DNA of 64,000 bases, from NCBI GenBank assembly GCA_034509925.1, contig CM067527.1:10682001-10746000 (forward strand). Reading direction: 5' to 3'. Positions within the stretch are counted from its first letter, which is position 1; the number at the start of each line of letters is the position of its first letter. Of this stretch, positions 23,001-35,300 are shown one piece after another. The stretch comes from Hirudinaria manillensis (lineage: Eukaryota; Annelida; Clitellata; Hirudinida; Hirudinidae). The position numbers and the translations under genes are program-made. Under the pieces are notes generated by a model, which worked only from the letters and a program-made list of their open reading frames with translations, was not told the origin of the DNA and did not search any database.

Positions 23001-25693
23001 TAGAAATGGCGATGTTCCGCGACTGAAACTTGCGGGACGCAGAGGTAAAAGGGGGGAAACAGAAATCCCAGAAGATGGCAAAGCAAATGGATCTGGGATT
23101 TGCAGCCATGAGATTGTTGGAAGATCGGATCCTATTCCTAGAGTAAAAATGAAAATAGGAATAGATGTCTGTTCGGGACGTACAGATTTAAGGAGGGGGC
23201 AGTGTTGGATCCCTAGATCCAATAAATTGAAGAATAATTAAAATTATATTGCCGATTAATTAATTTAATAATTAATTAATTTAATAATTAATTAAATTTA
23301 GTGGCAATATAATTTGAGAATTAATTAATTGGTGCTATTCAGACTCTTTGGTTATGTACCTTGACAAATGGATTTATCTCGGAAAGTAGAGCGAGAGTTA
23401 GAGAAACAGCAGATTTCAAGACTACAATTAAGCATTTTACATCTTCCAAGCCATCTGACAACTTTCAATAAACCTGACCTTCTATAATTAGTTTGAGGAC
23501 CCCGGGTTATTACAATATACTCGTCATGATATATTATGTCATGATATACTCGACGTACTATAGAGGTTTGCAACCGTGGTTACAATTGCATTCTCAGTCA
23601 AAACAATTCTATCCAAAATCAGAAACAACGTATGTCCTGTTCAACATTGACGGAGGTTTAATAGAAATTCTGGACAATCAATTTGCTCGGACGACCGATA
23701 AATCAATTAAACTGGACATCAACAAGCAACCAATCAAATCAATCAGAAGGTTAAACGCTGGCACCCACACAACATTTTTCTGGATCCATCAATCAAACAA
23801 AGGAGAGATTGAATATGTTCAAATCAATCATGCAGACTTAACAATTAAGAATCGTGGCAAATTTACATTCAGAACTGGAGAAGGTGAATTTAATGTGTTT
23901 TGTTTTATTTAATTTTGTAATCAATTATGAGATGAAATTTTATCTCATTTATCAAACATATTTGCCCGGATTACTACGCACAAAGTGACTAAGCAATTTG
24001 AATTTATTTTCAGCTCTGGAGGACTTAATAGATTTTGATGTTCACGAGAATGACTTTTTCATAATCACCTCTGAAGAACTTTATAAGGCTAAAATAAATT
24101 ACGCAAATCTCCAACGGAATCTCCAATCTTTTGACCAACAAAAATTCAGTTCACACAAAGCCATGGCTATGATGAAAAATCAAGAGTATGTCAGATGAAT
24201 TGATGAATTTATTAATGAAATTATTTGCATGACGTATGCACATGAATAAATAATGTTATATATTATTTAAAATGTAAGGATCTTAATTCGGTTTAATGCA
24301 AATTATTTCGTAATTGCAGAGAATTGTTCGTATTCCAATGTTTAGGATATATTACCGGTAGTGTCAATGGTCCATGGATAAATCAAATTAGTAAATACCA
24401 CGGTTTAATTCCTTGTCCAGAGCAAATCCTTTCTGATGAAGAAGGTATTAACTTATTATTAACATTTACTATTAACATCAAGCTACAACTTTAGTATGGA
24501 TTTCAAAAATCGTTAATATAAATTATTAAATAACTCTTGGATCAACTTTAAGGAAGCGCATTACTCCGATGACAGACTGACCGAGAAATACAAATTACTT
24601 AACTAACCATAAACTTAAATCACTTAACGAAAATTAAAATTACATTACTTAAATAAACATATCTGAATAATTAACTGATGAAACAAATACGACAAAAACG
24701 ACGTTTTAAATAACAAATATCAAAGTATAAATGGAATAGTCAAGAATTATACTTGATGAAGGAATCGAAAAGCTCTCTCTTTTATAAATTATAAATTATA
24801 GATTATAAATTATAAACACTAAACCGATAAATAGATTAACGATTTAAAAAACAAATTTAAACGCAAGATGGAAAATTGGTTGTATCAACGCCTACTGGAT
24901 TGTTCAGTTTTCAAGGCGAACATCAGGTTGAAAAGATTTACAGCGGAATGGATTTGAGAAACTTTGCTTTGGATAAAGATTTCGTATACTTTGTGTCTAA
25001 AACTGATGGGTGAGTGTAGAAAAATGATAATGATCAAAACCATTCTTAATGCAATAAAAGTTTAACTTAATAAATTTGCAATGCAATTAATTTGTGAGAT
25101 TATTCGTCAATTACTTTAATCCAATTTACGATCAATGTAAATCTAAATTGTCAATATTAATCTCGTATCTTATCTCGAAATTTCTATGGCTCCAAATCTC
25201 TTAATAATCTCGAAAAAGTGACAAATACGATGGCTTGCTTATATTCAGATAAATTGCTATTATCCTTTAGACCAGGCATCTACAAGGTACCCAAAAGACG
25301 AAGTGTCAGAGTGGACCGTGAATTAGGAGTCAATCTAGAAGGTTTCTTTAGAATCACGTATGTTCAAGGTGAGGCTTTTGTGGAATTGAATTGAAATAAT
25401 TAATCACATCACTTTGATTAATTCACGTTCGTACGTAATTTATGCTTAATAACAATTGAGATACAACGCATGGAATAGAAACTTAAGCAACATCTTAAAA
25501 GATGACAAAAATTCTCAAATTAACAAATAAAAGGAATAAAAACGAGACAATTTTTTCCCGAAAAAAATCAGAAATGGTAAAAGAGAAACAAAAGGAGAAG
25601 AATCCTGACAAATCTGTCGCTTCAGTGATGACATCAACGGAGAAGATATGTCTACTGCTTTTGATTCGATTTGCCCTGAATCTGTTGCCTTAA
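20015..25693 (+). CDS. Paralog D: secreted propeller-like protein, 594 aa, intron carries an LTR element
   Basis: Twelve exons: 20015-20075, 20149-20379, 20442-20610, 20806-20945, 21307-21486, 21584-21679, 23623-23883, 24014-24185, 24320-24444, 24868-25009, 25271-25368 and 25584-25693. The frame closes at 594 residues. D is the tandem duplicate of C and most exons have identical lengths. Exon 6 is 2 nt shorter than in C, which would break the frame with C's exon 5 donor; a donor 19 bases upstream (GATG|GTAATC at 21486/21487) restores the frame and the homologous residues (EIVILKLSKNVQIQKQ). The last exon differs from C by one whole codon, as expected under coding constraint. The signal peptide is MNLLVYLPCLLKVLLSTCGA. 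The conserved cysteine pairs and hydrophobic tail are present. Intron 6 carries an LTR element and intron 9 a further insertion of about 340 bp. Function unknown. Confidence 0.75.
21815..22113 (+). repeat. 5' LTR
   Basis: Left terminal repeat, 299 bp, starting TGTTGG after the ATAT target duplication and ending ATTACA just before the primer-binding site. It matches the right repeat along its whole length apart from a few small differences. Confidence 0.9.
22195..23241 (+). mobile_element. Single internal reading frame of the LTR element (SAP-like N-terminus)
   Basis: This is the only long frame of the element, 348 residues, running a short way into the 3' LTR. Residues 1-45 (YLDELYVPRLRQELRERGLD, then WKGTKAEIRERL) resemble a SAP motif, a helix-loop-helix that binds AT-rich DNA. 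The middle is acidic with repeated V-E-Q/E-L-P phrases, and the C-terminal part is more basic. I see no zinc knuckle or clear capsid fold. Its higher GC content and different codon use set it apart from the surrounding AT-rich DNA. Confidence 0.65.
23203..23514 (+). repeat. 3' LTR
   Basis: Right terminal repeat, 312 bp, preceded by a purine tract and followed by the ATAT target duplication. It is slightly longer than the left repeat because an AT-rich internal motif is present twice. Confidence 0.9.
24517..24855. other. Insertion of about 340 bp in intron 9 of paralog D
   Basis: The equivalent intron of C is about 78 bases (15914-15991); in D it is about 420. The extra DNA has no frame and carries ATTATAAATTATAA-type short repeats near its right end (24784-24820). 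I see no terminal inverted repeats or target duplication that would identify an element class. Confidence 0.55.
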
Positions 25694-27134
25694 CTTGTTA
25701 CTTGTGAACAGCTTAATCTTAGAATTTGTTAGAACGATGACATGATTTTTTTTTATAAAAGCAATAAACTAGAATGTGGTGATTCGAATTAATATTATTG
25801 TGATTTCAATTAATAGTACAGTTAGTACAGTTGGAAGTCACTTCAATTATTTAGTTTTACTCATGATTTGTGGCGTGACCTTCATTATTTTATGAATTAA
25901 TTGTAATATGTTGCATTATATTACTTACATTATTACGTTAAAACACATTATTTCTACTATTCATTGTTACATTATGATGTCAATCACATTTGATTATATT
26001 TGTCCAAATTGTTTTAAAATGATTTGATTATGTTTTCTAAATCGCTGCTGTAATGAAGTTGACTTAATTTCAATTTCAGTAATTTGTCAAAATAAACTTT
26101 TATTGCTAATTATTTTGGTCTAAATTTAAGTATTTTTAAACATGTTTTTTTTTAATAAAAGCATTAAACTAGAATGTGGTGATTCGAATTAATATTATTG
26201 TGATTTCAATTAATAGTACAGTTAGTGCAGTTGGAAGACATGTCAATTATTTAGTCTTACTAATGATTTGTGGCGTGATCTTCAGATTTTCTCGATCAGA
26301 TCGAAAGAATATATAAAATTCTATATAACCCAAAGAAGTGTTCTCATCTTTATTTGTGCCTCAGTCCTGAGAAGTGTTGGTCATCTGATATCTGAAATGT
26401 AAGCGGTGAAAAGTCTTTGCGATGTTGACCCAGAAGCTGAAACTCCAAGACTCGTTACTTAAGTTACTAATAATCAGAATCAGATGCAATTCTCATTAAC
26501 TTAATACAAACAACTGCATTTTTGAATTGGTCTCAATCATATATCTTTGTTCAAAGCTTTCTTAAAAATTAAAAATTATTTTACATACAAAAACCATGAC
26601 GGAAAGTTATATTAGTTTCGGCAATTAACCCTTGGATACCTAAAGGGGTATAAGTGTTGTTGAACAAATATTAGGTGATAAGTTTAAATTTAGATTCTCT
26701 CAAGTTGGGTAGAGTGACAGTTAAAGTAGTCCTAAATATAAACTTTAGGTTGATGCTTAGTATAATAAATGTATAATAAATGGTACACTTGTACTTGAAA
26801 CTGGAAATTTTGATTCACCTCAGGCATCCAAAGGTTAAAACTTTTAACTTAAAAGCTTGTATAACGATGAATAGCTCGAACTAAACGGCGATTCATCGGG
26901 CATAATTTTAATGTTAAATACTTTAAAAATAATTCCAAATTACTTTTTAACTTAATACGCACTTCGATTGTAGTAAGGGCATTTCATAATTAGTTTATCT
27001 CGTTAAACGTTAATAGGCCCATCCCCGCTGCACAGGTGTGCTACGGTTTATTATTGTTTACGCGGCGCCTCAGGTTCGACATTCGTCCGTCCAAAAGAGA
27101 ATATGATCGGAAATTCGTAGTAAGAAATTTAGAA
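25694..27134. other. Intergenic: 3' flank of D with the paired 135-bp module, then USP upstream region
   Basis: Up to 26390 this is the copy of the flank downstream of C, including the direct repeat pair at 25748-25884 and 26144-26284. From 26391 it is unique DNA leading into the USP gene and probably includes its promoter. An open frame in phase with USP exon 1 extends upstream to 27036, so an alternative start there is possible. No TATA box or CpG-rich promoter is evident. Confidence 0.4.
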
Positions 27135-30100
27135 ATGACCGACTATCATCACCACTTCTCGACCCACAGGCCGTATTACGAATCTTCGGGCGAATCGCAC
27201 CTCACGTACGAAGCCCGCCGTTCACTTCGCCAGCACGGCCCGTCCTCTCAGCATGCAAATCGCGGTGGAACTTACGCAAGACCTGGACATAACCAACCGT
27301 CGCCACACCGACGCTCTCGAAGTTTTAGCGCCAGTGCCGCTTCCAGGAGAGCCATGACCATCCACTTGGCTCAGCAGAGGAGCATCCAGAACAAGTCACA
27401 AGTCCTGACAAAGTCACCGGGCGATAGTTCGGACAGTGCCACTCCCGCTAAAGTAACCTTCGCACCAGCTCCCCAGTACAAGTCAGAATCAAAGACCTCC
27501 AGCTCCAAGATTCCAGGCATTGGCAAGCTGTCCATCGGCTCTTTTGTCAAGAACACGATCATGTCCATTACTAAGTCTTCGCCTCTGTTAAAGAGGAGGA
27601 ATTCATTTTCTGGAGGCTCTAATGTTCAGAGTCAGAATAAAAATGGTGACCACGGATCTCTAGCTCTGACCAACGGGAAGCCCGTCACCCAAGTGCCAAA
27701 ACAAAATAGCAGGGCAGAAGTCAGGACGACATCCGTGCCAGGCGTCGTGGGCATAGTGAACCACGGCAACTCCTGCTTCGTCAACGTCGTCGTCCAATGC
27801 CTCGGCAACGTCCGACCGTTCCTCGAATTCTTCCTGGAAAACTGCCGCCATTTCGACCGGCCGCTCACGAAATCCTTTGCCAATTTGCTCGAAAGTCTCT
27901 GGCTGGGAAAGTACGGCTCCAAAGTGTCGCAGAAGTTCAGGAATAGCGTGGCCGCCTCCTTCGATCAGTTCGAAGATGATGAGCAGAACGACTCCCAAGA
28001 ATTCCTTCTCCTGTTTCTTGACAGGATCCAACAAGAATTGTTGATGGACAAGAACATCAAGAATAAAGTTGTGAGTGGTTTGGTGATTTTTTTATAAAAT
28101 AATATTGTTATTATTATTATTAATTATTAATATTAAGTATATTAACAATGATTACAATCACATCAGTCATACTCATTCCAGGGCTATGAACTCTCCAGAA
28201 ATCTCATCAAAGGGCTGTTTGAAGCAAAGTTGACTTCTTGTTTGACATGTTCCAAGTGTCACCACAGCAGTCACACGTTTGATACGCAGCTCACCTTGTG
28301 CCTTCCAATACAGGTTTGCGAAGATTTGTATTTTCTTTTGTATGTGCCTTGTATGCATTTTGTATATGTCAGTAGCTTATGTTGATGTCACTTGTTAGAA
28401 CCACTTGGATTTGCTAATTTTATGTTGTGTTTTAGTGATGCCCTTGAATTCAATGAATGAATTATTTATTTATTTATTTGATCAATTATAATCTTATATG
28501 TTTCTTTTAACGAGGCAACATTTTGTAAGTTGAACTCACTGCTTTCATTGTTTTGAGTGTCTTAAAATGGCAACTCTATTCTCTTAGTCGCTTTTCTTGT
28601 AAAAACTGTTTGCAAGCAAAAGTTGTTAAAGTTGCCTGTCGTTAATAAATCATTAGTAAATAATTTATAAATAAATTATTAGTAAATAATAATTTCCTCG
28701 CCAATGGATCAATACATTGGTTGGATGACGAACGGAATGCTGAGGAATTGCGGGCAGGAAAACCTAATCTGCGATTCTAATCGGTGTCACATTCTGATCC
28801 CAAGTTGAACAATAATCCCTACTCATTAAGAAACAATCTGGACTCAAACCTTGGATTCTGTGAATAATTATATGGTTATTAAGCCAATGCAATAACTAAT
28901 GTTTTATAATGTTTTATTAATATGACATTGTGGTCACGTTTTGTAAATATTATTATTATTATTATTATTATTTTATTATTTTTATTATTGTCATTGTTTA
29001 ATGCAATGGCTGGAAAGACAATCTCGTGAAGTTTCAACATCACTTAGAGTTTACAGATAGTTGTGATTCTGTTATTCATTTATTTTATTTTTCAAATTAT
29101 TGCATTTCATATTGAATTATTATTAATAATATTATTATTAATATGATATTTTGGAGAAAACATGAAGAAACATTTATTGGTGCATGGCACTTTGAAATCA
29201 ATTGTCATAAAAAGTCATTAAACTTCTCCATGATCGTTCATAAAATTGTTCAAATTAATTTTTGTTATTTTTAAAAAATTAATAATTCCATTAAAAACAA
29301 AAATGTAGCTGAATATTCTCGGAAATTCAATTGATTTCAAAACAAACAATTTCCAAGTTTAGGAATTGACATTTTTTGCTCGCTCAATTTGTTTATCTTT
29401 AGATCCACTGATTGAAATGACGATCTAGTCCTGATTACATGTGGTGACTTCATAAGGCAGTGTGAGACCGGTCTGACTTAACCCGTTAATTGTTAACTGG
29501 TTAACTGATCCAAAACAGGATCCAGTGCCCGTGAGTGTGATCCACGTACCTAGCAACGACCAAGAGAAACAAAGTCTTCATGCATTCCTTGCCAACTCCA
29601 GTCAAACTCTTGGCCAATTCCTGGAAATGGCTGGCAACAAACTGAAAGTTCATCCTAGAAATGTAAGTTCCTTGTTCTGAACTCAACCCTTTAACTGCCA
29701 CATACCTAGGTAGGTTAATGCAGCCAAGATGCCAAATAGTTTTTTGCTCAATGCTTGTTATGAGTGAGAAGGTACCAATTACGGTCGGTTACTGAGTTCT
29801 GTTAAAAAGAACTGGTTATTGCCGGTTCTGGCAGTTTTAATATTTCTTGTTTGTTTGCAACATTAAAGGTTAATGTTTAAAAACTACATGTATTGTTTGC
29901 TCTAAGATGATGTTGATTCATTGATTCAAAAGATATTTAGATGATCTATATTACACAAGCAACTTAATAACTGTGTCTGGGCACTAGGTATCTTGGTATC
30001 TTGGTATCCGGATATCTTTTGGTGTCTTTTATCTTTTCTCGTTATGAATATTACATTTATTGTTAATATTTGATTAAGCAACATGAAGGTTTCCCCGATT

Positions 30101-31697
30101 CTGAGATAAGTAATTATCATAAGGAATTATTTGCTGTGTTCAAAGAATTTCAGTGAATTTTGTTTTGATTCTATCATACATTCACACTTTCTGTCCTTCC
30201 ATCACTCAATGAATCAGCAACTTCTCTGTTATGTTTCTTTTTCTTTTCATTCATTCTTTCATGTACACTTATTTGAAAAATGCTAAATAAGCTCCTATCC
30301 AGACTGCATGTCACATTGGAAAACATTGTTACCATAGTAACAAATGGCAAACATGAAGTGGTGGAGACATGCATGGTTACAAAAGGGGTTCCATGTCATT
30401 GGGTCGTGGAGGAAGCCATAGAAAGATATTGGCATTGATTTATTGTTTGCTTTAAGAATCAATGTAAAGCAACCAACTTAGTTCTCAGATATGATGGTAG
30501 TGATGATGATGATGTCACAAGTCATGATTGTAGTTCCAGAAAAGATGATAATGATAATGAAGGTGTTTTTAATGAAAGGAGGTGAAGAGGTAATCAAAAG
30601 TTATCATTTTCCGAAAGTCAAAAGAATGCTTTTGTAGCGAGATCTCCCACGCCGAGGGAACGGGCTTTTGAAGTGTAACCGTGTATGTTGGTGACACCAG
30701 AGCCTCAATAACAGCCAATTCAATGCATTAGGGCAACAATGGACCATTGTGAAGATAAATTGATACACGGGCAACTTAATAACTGGCTTCATGACTGTGT
30801 CTGGGCACTCGGTATCTTGGTATCTTTTGGTATCTTTTCTCGTCATGCATGGGATAATTTTAATGGATTTGGAAGTGATTGATGAAAGGCATGCCAGTGA
30901 AAATTAGCCAATTCTATAAAAACGTTTTGAAATACAAGGGAAAATTTCCATTATTTGGAACTTAATTTGAAAAGAATTTTAAAAAAAAACAGTGAACAAA
31001 TTTCAAACGTGCTCTTAACGGTCGAGTGATTTCCTTGAAAAACAATTTTTTAGGCAAATAAGCAAAGAAGGACTTAAGTGTTACATTATTCAATAACAAT
31101 GGTAGTAATAATAATAATAATAGTAACATGTTAATTACTGTTGCAGATTGCCCTGGTACGCATCAGCAAGAAAGGGAGGTACCAGGAGCAGACGAGTCTC
31201 AACACTCCCTTATCGAGCCTCATGCCTTTCAGCTACCTTTTCTTAGTCCAACTCGTCAACAGGAGAAGCGGCAATCCGACGACTCACTCGTCTGGTGCAA
31301 TGTCGACGACAAAACGATCTCCCAATCGCAGCAACAACAACAACAACAACGTCACAATCCACGACAACAGGAGTAACAGCCGAACGAACAAGTGGGATCC
31401 ATCGCAACACCAGAACGGTTTCGACTTGGATGACGACTTGCAACTCGGAGGGGAATTCCTGAACGTCGTGGCTCTGCCGATGGTCAAGACCGACGCGGGT
31501 CTCAAAAGGTTCCGCTTTTTCTGGTTTTCCCTTCTGTGCTGAAGTATCAGAATAAACTGCAATTGAAAAAGTTGGCTGCAAATAACAAATTCTAATAGCT
31601 AGTGCTTTCTAATTACCTAATTGTTATTATTATTACTATTATTATTATTATTATTATTATTATTAAGTCGTGCTTTTTGTAAGTGTCAGACTAAATC

Positions 31698-31757
<60 letters not shown>

Positions 31758-32357
31758 GTACCACTACTACTAATACTACTACTAATAATAATAATAATAA
31801 TAATAATATAAAAGTCGATAACATTCGCAAATAACTAATCCATCACTTAACGATTCATCAAGTGATCGACTATGTTAATACTCAAAGGTTCGGCTCCCTG
31901 GTCTCCTTGGACGTCATGAGGACGTGTTCCTATTATGAACTGCAGATGTCACTGCTCGGCCGACTCAAACCCTACTTCACTCCCTCCTTCTTCGTCATGG
32001 TAACGAGGATCTCGTTTGTTGACTTCGTCCGAATAAATTAATAAAGAACTCGTAAATTATTATTAAACTAATATTAATGGCTGCAACATTCAGTCAGTAG
32101 ATGGTTAAAAACTAAATAAATTCTATTATTATCTAACTAAGCCTAAGTTGAAGCATTCTTTTTCTTCTTCTTCTTCTTATTATTATTATTATTATTATTA
32201 TTATTTTTAATAAATATCCATTAATAAAGAGTATGAAAATTATTGTATATAAAAGTTGATAGGTGATTATAAAATAAATAAATTCTGTTATTATCCAACC
32301 AAGCCTAGGTTAAAGCATTTATATTATTGTTGTTGTTATTAAGTTATTATTATCATT

Positions 32358-32389
<32 letters not shown>

Positions 32390-35300
32390 ATAATAAGTTT
32401 CTGTTTCACTTTTTTGATCACAGAAAAACGTGAGGTCGACATTCAGGATGAAGGTCCACTCTATGAGAATCAAAACGAGTCTAACCCAGTCAAACGAAAG
32501 TGGCGACGACGACGACGACGATGACAGTGATGATGATGATGACGACGATGATGAAGACAACTACCTAAGATCAACTGATGAGATGCCACTTTTCAGTCTG
32601 GCTGTGGAAAGGTTTGTTGTTGTTGTTGTTGTTGTTTTTACTGTTGTTGTTCTTAGTTGTTACTGTTGTTGCTTCTATTAATTGTTGTTGATGTTGTCCT
32701 CAATTAGGATATCAATTAACTCAATAATAATTACTTAATAATTACATTATATTGTGACAGTTGATGGATTTAAACGTATTATTTGAATATTCTACTAGCA
32801 TTTCACTCGCTTAATGGTTACTGAAGATGTTACTGTTGTTGTTATTGTTATTGCCTTTTTATTTATTTTGTAATTTTTGGCTTAAATCTTCCACCGCTGT
32901 TTACATTCTACATGTGATGACAAATGATGATTCATCGTGACTTAGGCAGTGCATCATTCATTGCAACGATGCAGCAATCAAAAGTCAATTGCTTTCTAAG
33001 TCATCAAAAAGAGGTTTAAAAACAAAGAAAACCTTCAAAACCTTGTGCTTTCGGCAGTCTTTCTTTCTTTTCTTTTCTTTTCTTATTTTTTTTTTTAAAT
33101 TCAACAATTAATTCTATTTTCGGAGCCTGAGGAATTCGGCAGACGTGTAAATGGCTCATTGTCTGAAAGGGCTCTTCGCATTGTTTCTGTTTCTCGGTGA
33201 TGATGACGAAGGTGATGATGAAGGCTGTGATGATGATGATGAATTTGATGATTGATGGGTGTATCAGTGATTATGCACGTGGCAGATTTTTTTTTTGGTT
33301 ATGACAAGAATCTGTCTTTACAATTGATATTAAACATATTGTTAATAGTAACAATTATTATTATTATTATTATATTTATTTTATTATAATTACATTTAAT
33401 TATTATTTTATAATAATAATAGTATGTTTTATAATAAGTATATTATAATATACGAATAATAATATATTTTATAATAATATTAGTTATTATTGTTGCTATT
33501 ATTAATATTATTCTTGTTGTTGCAGGGTCCTCTCCACTTTCGATCGAGGGGCATTTGGCACACCCCACCTGCGCTTAGTCCTTGAGTTTCAGCACAATGT
33601 TCGTGAACAGTAAGGGGACTTGAACCATTCAGTAGTTTTTATGAGTTGACATGATAACAAATAAATAAATCTCAGTTGACTTATAAATTTCAATTTTATT
33701 GACAAAATTGATGGGATGTTTGTAATTCCTAATGATATCAAGTTGATTGAAAATCAAAGTTGATTGAAAACTACTTTTTGAACTATTAAGGAGTTTATGA
33801 ATTATTATTTCTTTTTTTTTTGCATCCAAATATGCCAAAAAAATCAAGAAAAAATTTAAATCTTTGCTATTATTACTATTAAAATATTATCAATAAAATC
33901 GTATTCTACAAAAAAGTGCCAATCAAATTCTCATTTTAAGGTTTTTAATGATTAATAATTAGATTTAAACTTAACTAGGCAATCATTTTGATGAATATTC
34001 AATTATCGTTAATTAGTATTCGGATATGCTAAAGAGGTCATCGATTGTTCTTGCAGCCTGCTGAGGTTAAATCAGGAAAATTTCTTTCTGAAGGACAAAA
34101 GCTACCGAGAAATCATTGAAAAACCAAACAACAACAACAACAGTTGTGATCTCATGAGTTGCTTGGAGGCTTTCACACAACAAGAACAGGTAGCCATCAT
34201 CATTGTCATCATAATCAACTTCATTATCATTGTCATAATAATTAACGAATTTTATACCTATATTTCTACTTAAAGTACTTGTAAGTTAATAAATTAAAAA
34301 ATAATTACAAATAATTGTCTTAGTATTTGGTTCCCATTTTTAATATCCTAATCTATAACCTTATTAATTATCATAATCATCTCTGTCCCTGCTAGTTGGA
34401 AGCAGACGACATTTGGACTTGTAGCAGGTGCCTGAGCAGACGACCTGGTTCGTTGAAGACCCTTGCCTTCACCCACCTTCCTGAAGTTCTCATCATTCTC
34501 CTGAAACGATTTCGACAGGTGCATTGTTAATTAATTAATTTTTTATTTATTTAATCAATTAATGCTGTAATGTTAATATGTTGATAATTAACATAATTTA
34601 TTAAAGTTTCTAAATGCACTGTGCAATAATGTTTTTATCATGTAACTGTAACATCATCTGAAGGCAATTTGTGAATGAATTACCATTTGATGGCATTTAT
34701 TAGCTCCGCCTCAAAGCCTATATGACATAATGAGATAATATGGCATATAATATGACGTCATATTATCTATTCATTCATTATTTAATTATAATATTTACAT
34801 AATTATTTCATCAAACAACAGGAAGGTGCCTACAGGCTAAAAATAGACACCTTTGTGGAATTCCCAGTGAACGGCCTCGACCTATCCAGGGTGGTGAGCC
34901 CTGGCACCAGCTCTTCCATGACCCTCACCCAGTCTCGTTCCTCACCTTGGAATGACTCCAAGAGACTCAACAAGACCTGGGACGATGCCTTCCCGGACCG
35001 AGGGTTGAACTCCGAGGCTCAGAACGACGACCTCGTCTATGATCTTGTTGCCGTCTGCAATCACCATGGCGACCTGTCAAACGGGCATTACACAGGTAGA
35101 AGGATTAATTAATTAGTTAATTGATTAACCATAACTAATTGATTAAATTCAAATTAACAATTAATTGGGAGGAAAATGGTTCATTTGAGCATCTGGTTTG
35201 TTTTTTCAATTACATTTGTCTATGCATTGTGAAATTGATTTTAAAGCTTACTGCAAGAATCCTCTCAACCAAACCTGGTATCATTTCAATGACAACAAAG

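Larger units (their letters stand above)
21815..23514 (+). mobile_element. Compact LTR retrotransposon (Ty3/gypsy-like ends), non-autonomous, in intron 6 of paralog D
   Basis: A 1.7-kb element flanked by a 4-bp duplication, ATAT (21811-21814 and 23515-23518). Its LTRs of about 300 bp are 21815-22113 and 23203-23514, beginning TGTTGG and ending ATTACA. A primer-binding site starting TGGTGTCAGGAGTGGGAT (22115) resembles the 3' end of tRNA-Leu by memory, and a purine-rich tract lies just before the 3' LTR (about 23189-23202). The interior is one open frame (22195-23241) whose N-terminus looks like a SAP-type DNA-binding helix pair. No protease, reverse transcriptase, RNase H or integrase is seen, so it would have relied on a partner. 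The LTRs are nearly identical, so it is young. Gene C has the empty site (CATGATATACTCG), so insertion followed the C/D duplication. A fossil in this annotation's terms. Confidence 0.9.

Noticed and set aside
27660-28034. Minus-strand 124-codon open frame
   Set aside because: Antisense shadow of USP exon 1, whose plus-strand frame carries the catalytic cysteine box.
32339-32560. Minus-strand Ser-rich open frame
   Set aside because: It is the antisense of the Asp-triplet run in USP exon 6 and adjoining TTA repeats.
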